Translations under genes and position numbers: made by a program | Notes under the pieces: generated by a model | Told to the model about the DNA's origin: nothing | The model's database searches: none | Seen by the model: only the letters and a program-made list of their open reading frames with translations | NCBI GenBank assembly: GCA_027021085.1 | Contig: JALUVB010000003.1 | Location: forward strand, 1 to 10,988 | Reading direction: 5' to 3' | Origin: a bacterium | GTDB taxonomy: Bacteria; CAIJMQ01; JAADFP01 | DNA: 10,988 nt | Shown: positions 8,501 to 10,988 of the stretch, piece after piece | How positions within the stretch are numbered: the first letter of the stretch is position 1 | Layout: each line of letters begins with the position of its first letter

Positions 8501-8665
8501 TTAAACAAAATGTTTCGCATTTCCTACCCCCTCGCTCTTGATTAAAGGGGTTCCCGCCTCTATCCAATCCACCCCACCTTCTACCGCTTCATGCGCCACC
8601 TTGATGGCTCTCTTAAGCTCCACGAAATCCAGGGCTAACTGCAGTTTAGTTTCCATATCTTTCAT
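8501..8665 (-). pseudogene. truncated 5' copy of the HPS-RraA gene
   Basis: The frame begins at the duplicated start codon (8665-8663) and reads the first 46 residues of the HPS barrel unchanged, up to KSEG in the loop after the WIEAGTP motif. After the repeat ends it runs into unrelated sequence (VGNAKHFV) and stops at TAA 8503-8501, giving 54 codons. It lacks the DxKxxD catalytic motif and cannot form a barrel, so it is a gene remnant. There is no divergence at all from the intact copy, which means it is either very recent, under gene conversion or an assembly artefact. It may be translated as a short leader before the membrane gene, whose start is 47 bases beyond its stop. Confidence 0.9.
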
Positions 8666-8699
8666 AATCTACCACGGGGAGAAGAAGTATTGCAAGGGG
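8528..8699. repeat. 172-bp perfect direct repeat, copy 2 (displaced HPS 5' end)
   Basis: This stretch is identical base for base to 5996-6167. It carries the HPS start codon, 46 codons and the 34 bases in front, including both elements of the possible TTGCAA/TAGATT promoter (8695-8690 and 8671-8666). It lies upstream of the AT-rich two-gene segment in the same orientation as the genes. Confidence 0.98.
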
Positions 8700-8773
8700 T
8701 TGGAGAAATCAACATATGGGGAAAATGCCCCTCTCTTCCCCCGATGTTCACCAGGATGAGTTGGGAGTTGTTC

Positions 8774-8804
8774 CCGATGTCCATCGGTCCCGGCATGTGT
8801 CGGG
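8774..8804. repeat. tandem palindromes CCGATG-TC-CATCGG and CCCGGCATGTGTCGGG
   Basis: CCGATG (8774-8779) and CATCGG (8782-8787) form a perfect 6-bp inverted repeat. It is followed at 8789-8804 by the near-palindrome CCCGGCATGTGTCGGG. The latter differs at two positions from the perfect CCCGACATATGTCGGG at 10918-10933 and resembles 10958-10973. It is followed by GGTACCTATGCCCCCA, almost the same as the downstream flank of the last copy, so the repeat unit extends beyond the palindrome. Confidence 0.8.
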
Positions 8805-8822
8805 GTACCTATGCCCCCATGT

Positions 8823-8857
8823 TAGACTATAGACATCAGACTTTAGACATTAGACGG
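8823..8857. repeat. heptad array, TAGACNN type
   Basis: Five contiguous 7-base units in strict register read TAGACTA, TAGACAT, CAGACTT, TAGACAT and TAGACGG. This is the reverse-complement orientation of the NNGTCTA arrays at 8951-8985 and 9230-9264, so the arrays could pair into a long imperfect hairpin. Confidence 0.85.
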
Positions 8858-8883
8858 GAAAGACGCATGATACGGGGAACCAA

Positions 8884-8934
8884 CTCACTGTTCACTATTT
8901 ACTGTTTACTATCTTTTCCCCTCGCTACTAACTA
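8884..8934. repeat. heptad array, NTNACTN type
   Basis: CTCACTG, TTCACTA, TTTACTG and TTTACTA run in register (8884-8911). After a short break, CTCGCTA and CTAACTA follow (8921-8934). The units share the core Y-ACT-R with a 7-base period. Confidence 0.8.
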
Positions 8935-8950
8935 CTGCTCACTATACTTC

Positions 8951-8985
8951 CAGTCTACAGTCTAAAGTCTACGGTCTAAGGTCTA
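8951..8985. repeat. heptad array, NNGTCTA type
   Basis: Five contiguous units read CAGTCTA, CAGTCTA, AAGTCTA, CGGTCTA and AGGTCTA. The first two bases vary while GTCTA is fixed. There are no spacers, so this is a tandem array and not a CRISPR. Confidence 0.88.
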
Positions 8986-8994
8986 AAATCCTGG

Positions 8995-9014
8995 ATGCCT
9001 GCTTTCGCAGGCAT
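8995..9014. repeat. dispersed palindromic repeat ATGCCTGC-TTTC-GCAGGCAT
   Basis: A perfect 8-bp stem with a 4-base loop is embedded in a CCTGG...GACAGG context. This is the layout of the widespread bacterial intergenic repeat of the form GTCATTCC-TGCGAAAGCA-GGAATCC. A second, shortened relative is at 9052-9069 in the opposite orientation. Confidence 0.75.
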
Positions 9015-9051
9015 GACAGGTAGGCTGTTTTTTCTCTTTCTGCTTCTCTCT

Positions 9052-9069
9052 TGTCATTCCTGCGAATCC
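9052..9069. repeat. degenerate copy of the GTCATTCCTGCG-type repeat
   Basis: TGTCATTCCTGCGAATCC matches the two ends of the common repeat, but the middle (the far arm of the hairpin) is deleted. It lies inverted relative to the intact palindrome at 8995-9014. Confidence 0.55.
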
Positions 9070-9135
9070 TAATATCCCTCAGAACCCTATCCCAGGAAAC
9101 CAGGATTACCAACATACCAGGGTACCAAACCCCTA

Positions 9136-9168
9136 TTCACTGTTTACTATAACCCAGTCTAACGTCTA
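9136..9168. repeat. short mixed heptad array
   Basis: TTCACTG and TTTACTA (9136-9149), then after five bases CAGTCTA and ACGTCTA (9155-9168), join the ACT and GTCTA unit types in one block. Confidence 0.7.
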
Positions 9169-9191
9169 AAACTTCTGTCGGGAGCCTTCCC

Positions 9192-9264
9192 CTCGCTACT
9201 CACTACCCGCTACCATTCACTGCTCTCCTCAGTCTATAGTCTAAAGTCTCAGGTCTACAGTCTA
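9192..9264. repeat. heptad array, CTCRCTA then NNGTCTA
   Basis: CTCGCTA, CTCACTA and CCCGCTA occupy 9192-9212. After 17 bases, five contiguous units follow at 9230-9264: CAGTCTA, TAGTCTA, AAGTCTC, AGGTCTA and CAGTCTA. The order of the two unit types is the same as at 8884-8985. Confidence 0.85.
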
Positions 9265-9275
9265 TTTTCTATTAT

Positions 9276-9297
9276 CTTCCTGAACTTCTTCAGGAAG
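9276..9297 (-). terminator. stem-loop directly after the purine permease stop
   Basis: On the minus strand CTTCCTGAA and TTCAGGAAG form a perfect 9-bp stem around a 4-base loop, beginning at the base after the TAA stop. No T run follows (ATAATAGAAAATA), so intrinsic termination is doubtful. It may instead protect the 3' end or be a dispersed CCTGAA..TTCAGG repeat. Confidence 0.4.
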
Positions 9298-10599
9298 TTA
9301 GCGGTAAGGATAGAAAATATAAAACAGCAGGGAAAGAAGGCCCAAAACCCAGCAACCCGGGGTAACTTCTTTTGCTTTCCCGCTAACCAGCTTCATAATG
9401 CAATAGAGCACAAACCCCGCCGTTATACCTACTCCTATATTGTAGGTGAAAGGCATCAAAATAGCCACGGCAAAGGCAGGAACTGCTTCTGTGAAATCGG
9501 AAAAGTTTATTTTCACCACCGTGCTAATCATGAGCAGCCCAACAATCACCAATGCAGGACCGTAGGCATACGCGGGGATGGAAGTAAACAGGGGGGTAAA
9601 AAACAGCGCCAGGAGAAAGAGGAACGCGGTAATCACAGCAGTAAGCCCGGTCCTCCCTCCTTCCTCAATACCTGCACATGACTCTATATAGGTTCCGGTA
9701 GTGGTAGTTCCCAGGAGAGCTCCCAGCACGGTGGCCAGGGCATCGCAAAGCATGGGTTTCTCCACTTCCGGGAAGTCCCCCTTCTCATCAAGCATTCCAG
9801 CCCGGTAGCCTGCTCCGATTAGTGTTCCCATGGTATCCACAAAATCCATGATAAAAAGGGTAAGAATAACGGAGAAAAAGCCCCATTTTAGAGCCCCGAG
9901 AATATCCAGCTGCAGAAAGATGGGAGCCAGCGAAGGAGGCAAACCTACCAGCTTATGCGGGAAAGGAGAAAGTTTGAAAATATAGGCAAGAAAAGTAGTA
10001 AAGAGTATTCCCACCAGCAAAGCTCCTTTTATCTTCCTGGAGAGAAGCACTGCCATCAAGAGAAAGGCAAAAATGCCTAAGAGTATCCTGGGGTCATGGA
10101 TATTTCCCATTTTCACGGGTGCACCGGGAATTCCCAGGCTTACTATTCCCACCTCGTTCAAGCCTATAAAGGCAAGAAACAAGCCTATACCCACAGCAAA
10201 AGAATATTTAAGATTCTGAGGAATGCTCTGTGCCAGCCAGCTTCTCAGCTTGAAAATGGTAAGCAGGGTGAAGAGAACACCGCCTATGAAAACTGCTCCT
10301 ATGGCAGTCTGCCAGGAATACCCCAGCACCTTTACCACGGTAAAGGCAATGAAAGCATTCTCTCCCATATAAGGAGCTATGGCAAAAGGCCGGTTTGCAT
10401 AAATCCCCATGAGAAGGGTACCGAAAAAGGCGGAAAGAATCGTGGCTACCATGGAAGGCCCCTTCGGTATTCCGGCAGCCTCCAGTATTGCGGGATTGAC
10501 TATTATAATGTAAGCCATGGTGAAAAATGTAGTAAACCCTGCCAGAACCTCTGTCCGGAAATTACTCCCTCTCTCTTTTATCCGGAAAAACCTCTCCAT
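9298..10599 (-). CDS. NCS2/AzgA-family purine (adenine/guanine/hypoxanthine) permease
   Basis: This is an inner-membrane nucleobase importer of 433 residues, the usual AzgA length, with about 12-14 hydrophobic helices. Family marks are GFTTFFTMAYIIIVNPAIL (21-39), APYMGENAFIAFTV (75-88), the substrate-site helix MDFVDTMGTLIG (251-262), and GTTTTGTYIESCAGIEEGGRTGL (297-319), whose E306 is in the binding region. The PYMGENAFIA version of the first motif, rather than GMGLNAFFA, suggests a clade shared with archaeal and anaerobe members; that is from memory of the family. AAGGAGGG lies 6 bases before the ATG. A promoter and operator-like palindrome are about 110-150 bases upstream, so it is probably a single-gene transcript under repressor control. 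About 600 non-coding bases follow. Exact purine specificity cannot be told from sequence alone. Confidence 0.93.
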   Translation of the reverse strand: MERFFRIKERGSNFRTEVLAGFTTFFTMAYIIIVNPAILEAAGIPKGPSMVATILSAFFGTLLMGIYANRPFAIAPYMGENAFIAFTVVKVLGYSWQTAIGAVFIGGVLFTLLTIFKLRSWLAQSIPQNLKYSFAVGIGLFLAFIGLNEVGIVSLGIPGAPVKMGNIHDPRILLGIFAFLLMAVLLSRKIKGALLVGILFTTFLAYIFKLSPFPHKLVGLPPSLAPIFLQLDILGALKWGFFSVILTLFIMDFVDTMGTLIGAGYRAGMLDEKGDFPEVEKPMLCDALATVLGALLGTTTTGTYIESCAGIEEGGRTGLTAVITAFLFLLALFFTPLFTSIPAYAYGPALVIVGLLMISTVVKINFSDFTEAVPAFAVAILMPFTYNIGVGITAGFVLYCIMKLVSGKAKEVTPGCWVLGLLSLLFYIFYPYR

Positions 10600-10605
10600 C
10601 TTTTA

Positions 10606-10613
10606 CCCTCCTT
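10606..10613 (-). promoter_or_regulatory. ribosome binding site of the purine permease
   Basis: AAGGAGGG is close to the ideal anti-16S complement and lies 6 bases before the ATG at 10599-10597. It is the best such site in the window and fixes the start codon. Confidence 0.85.
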
Positions 10614-10711
10614 TGCTTAACTTAACGCCTGTTTTTTACTTTCAAGTATACTCAACACTAACTTCTCCCAAGAAATCCATCCCGAATCAGGTAGATGTCC
10701 CTCCAAACTGG

Positions 10712-10736
10712 ATTACTATTTTTTACAAATAGTAAT
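10712..10736. promoter_or_regulatory. palindromic operator-like site over the permease promoter
   Basis: ATTACTATTT and AAATAGTAAT are a perfect 10-bp inverted repeat around a 5-base centre. The site covers the -10 element and much of the promoter spacer, the classic place for a dimeric repressor. A related sequence (CATTACTACATTTGAAAA on the minus strand, 10770-10753) repeats one half in direct orientation 33 bases upstream, about three helical turns. Confidence 0.6.
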
Positions 10737-10748
10737 GCCATCTGTCAA
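10720..10748 (-). promoter_or_regulatory. sigma70-type promoter of the purine permease
   Basis: On the minus strand a perfect TTGACA (10748-10743) is followed after exactly 17 bases by TAAAAA (10725-10720). This predicts an untranslated leader of roughly 110 bases. The -10 match is moderate; the -35 and spacing are ideal. Confidence 0.6.
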
Positions 10749-10822
10749 GTAGTTTTCAAATGTAGTAATGTTTGTGAACACAATCAGCCTCTCCACCTAA
10801 CTCCTCAACCGGCAAACATCTA

Positions 10823-10878
10823 AAGTCTATGGGCTATAGTCTAAGAGTTGTGAGTTATGAGTTGTTAGTTGTTAGTTC
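10823..10878. repeat. eight-unit heptad array, GTCTA turning into GAGTTG type
   Basis: Eight contiguous 7-base units without a break read AAGTCTA, TGGGCTA, TAGTCTA, AGAGTTG, TGAGTTA, TGAGTTG, TTAGTTG and TTAGTTC. The register is kept while the unit changes from GTCTA to AGTTG. Confidence 0.88.
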
Positions 10879-10905
10879 CACCTGTGCCCCCACCTGTATC
10901 TTGGG

Positions 10906-10952
10906 AGAGTTGTGAGTCCCGACATATGTCGGGAGTTGTTAGTTGTTAGTTC
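10906..10952. repeat. heptad array interrupted by CCCGACATATGTCGGG palindrome
   Basis: AGAGTTG plus TGAGT precede a perfect 16-bp palindrome (10918-10933), and GGAGTTG, TTAGTTG and TTAGTTC follow. The palindrome thus sits inside a heptad array, as if inserted into it or spread together with it. Confidence 0.85.
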
Positions 10953-10957
10953 CCTGT

Positions 10958-10973
10958 CCCGGCGCATGTCGGG
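10958..10973. repeat. CCCGGCGCATGTCGGG near-palindrome at window end
   Basis: This is the third member of the CCCGRCRYATGTCGGG family, followed by GGCACCTATCCCCCCA up to the window edge. That flank matches the one after 8804 with few changes. Confidence 0.75.
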
Positions 10974-10988
10974 GCACCTATCCCCCCA

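Larger units (their letters stand above)
8700..9297. other. repeat-rich intergenic region without genes
   Basis: About 600 bases separate the permease stop from copy 2 of the 172-bp repeat. No frame here looks coding: the open plus-strand frame at 8538-8759 is only the mirror of the HPS copy. The region is made largely of heptanucleotide arrays in both orientations, CCCGRCAT-type palindromes, a GCAGGCAT palindrome and one stem-loop next to the permease stop. A T-rich stretch (9028-9040) follows the GCAGGCAT palindrome on the plus strand. Confidence 0.85.

Noticed and set aside
5996-8699. Insertion sequence or composite transposon explanation for the 172-bp repeats.
   Set aside because: No transposase, no terminal inverted repeats and no short target duplication are visible. 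The repeats are plain gene sequence, not element ends.
8538-8759. Plus-strand open frame of 73 codons sharing a long identical stretch with a plus-strand frame over 5841-6272.
   Set aside because: Both are antisense shadows of the duplicated HPS start; the identity is explained by the 172-bp DNA repeat.
8823-9264. CRISPR-like periodicity in the intergenic region.
   Set aside because: Units are contiguous heptamers with no spacers and no 25-40 base repeats; no cas gene is in the window.
9276-9297. Classical rho-independent terminator after the permease.
   Set aside because: The stem is good but no T run follows on the transcribed strand, so it is kept only as a low-confidence terminator-like stem-loop.
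10600-10712. Purine riboswitch in the permease leader: the minus strand has GGAGGGACATCTACC, reminiscent of the J2/3 and P2 part of the purine aptamer.
   Set aside because: No matching P2 5' strand or L2 sequence precedes it, no CCGTAAA-type L3 follows, and no P1 closes the junction. The short likeness is chance on this evidence.

Overview
This is a bacterial chromosome or metagenome segment in which every convincing gene lies on the minus strand. A secreted TPR protein, Shine-Dalgarno sites and a TTGACA-type promoter point to Bacteria. The hexulose-6-phosphate synthase/RraA fusion is an arrangement better known from archaea and a few deep-branching bacteria. The heptad-repetitive intergenic DNA is unusual. 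Taken together this suggests a poorly sampled, probably uncultivated anaerobic lineage, but I cannot assign a phylum from this window.

Layout, in the direction of transcription from high to low coordinates. (1) 10988-10600: repeat-rich intergenic DNA (heptad arrays and 16-bp palindromes), then a strong promoter with a palindromic operator-like site in front of an AzgA/NCS2 purine permease (10599-9298). (2) 9297-8700: about 600 bases without a gene, holding a stem-loop, several heptad arrays, a GCAGGCAT-type palindromic repeat and CCCGRCAT-type palindromes. (3) 8699-8528: an exact 172-bp copy of the start region of the hexulose-6-phosphate synthase gene, carrying a truncated 54-codon fragment. 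(4) 8454-6304: two AT-rich genes, a polytopic membrane protein and a one-TM protein with a pseudopilin-like C-terminus. (5) 6167-5996: the second copy of the 172-bp sequence, here part of the intact gene. (6) 6133-1: five tightly packed or overlapping genes in apparent operon order: HPS-RraA fusion, large secreted TPR protein, acylphosphatase, metallo-beta-lactamase-fold hydrolase and TrkH-type K+ channel subunit (cut by the window edge).

The most notable structure is the perfect 172-bp direct repeat bracketing the AT-rich gene pair. It looks like a recent insertion or duplication that left a displaced promoter and 5' gene end at one side and an intact gene at the other, unless it is an assembly artefact. 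The five-gene operon joins central carbon metabolism (HPS), an envelope scaffold, two small hydrolases and K+ uptake. Its genes are clearly co-transcribed by spacing, but no single pathway explains them all. No tRNA, rRNA, CRISPR array, transposase or integrase was seen.
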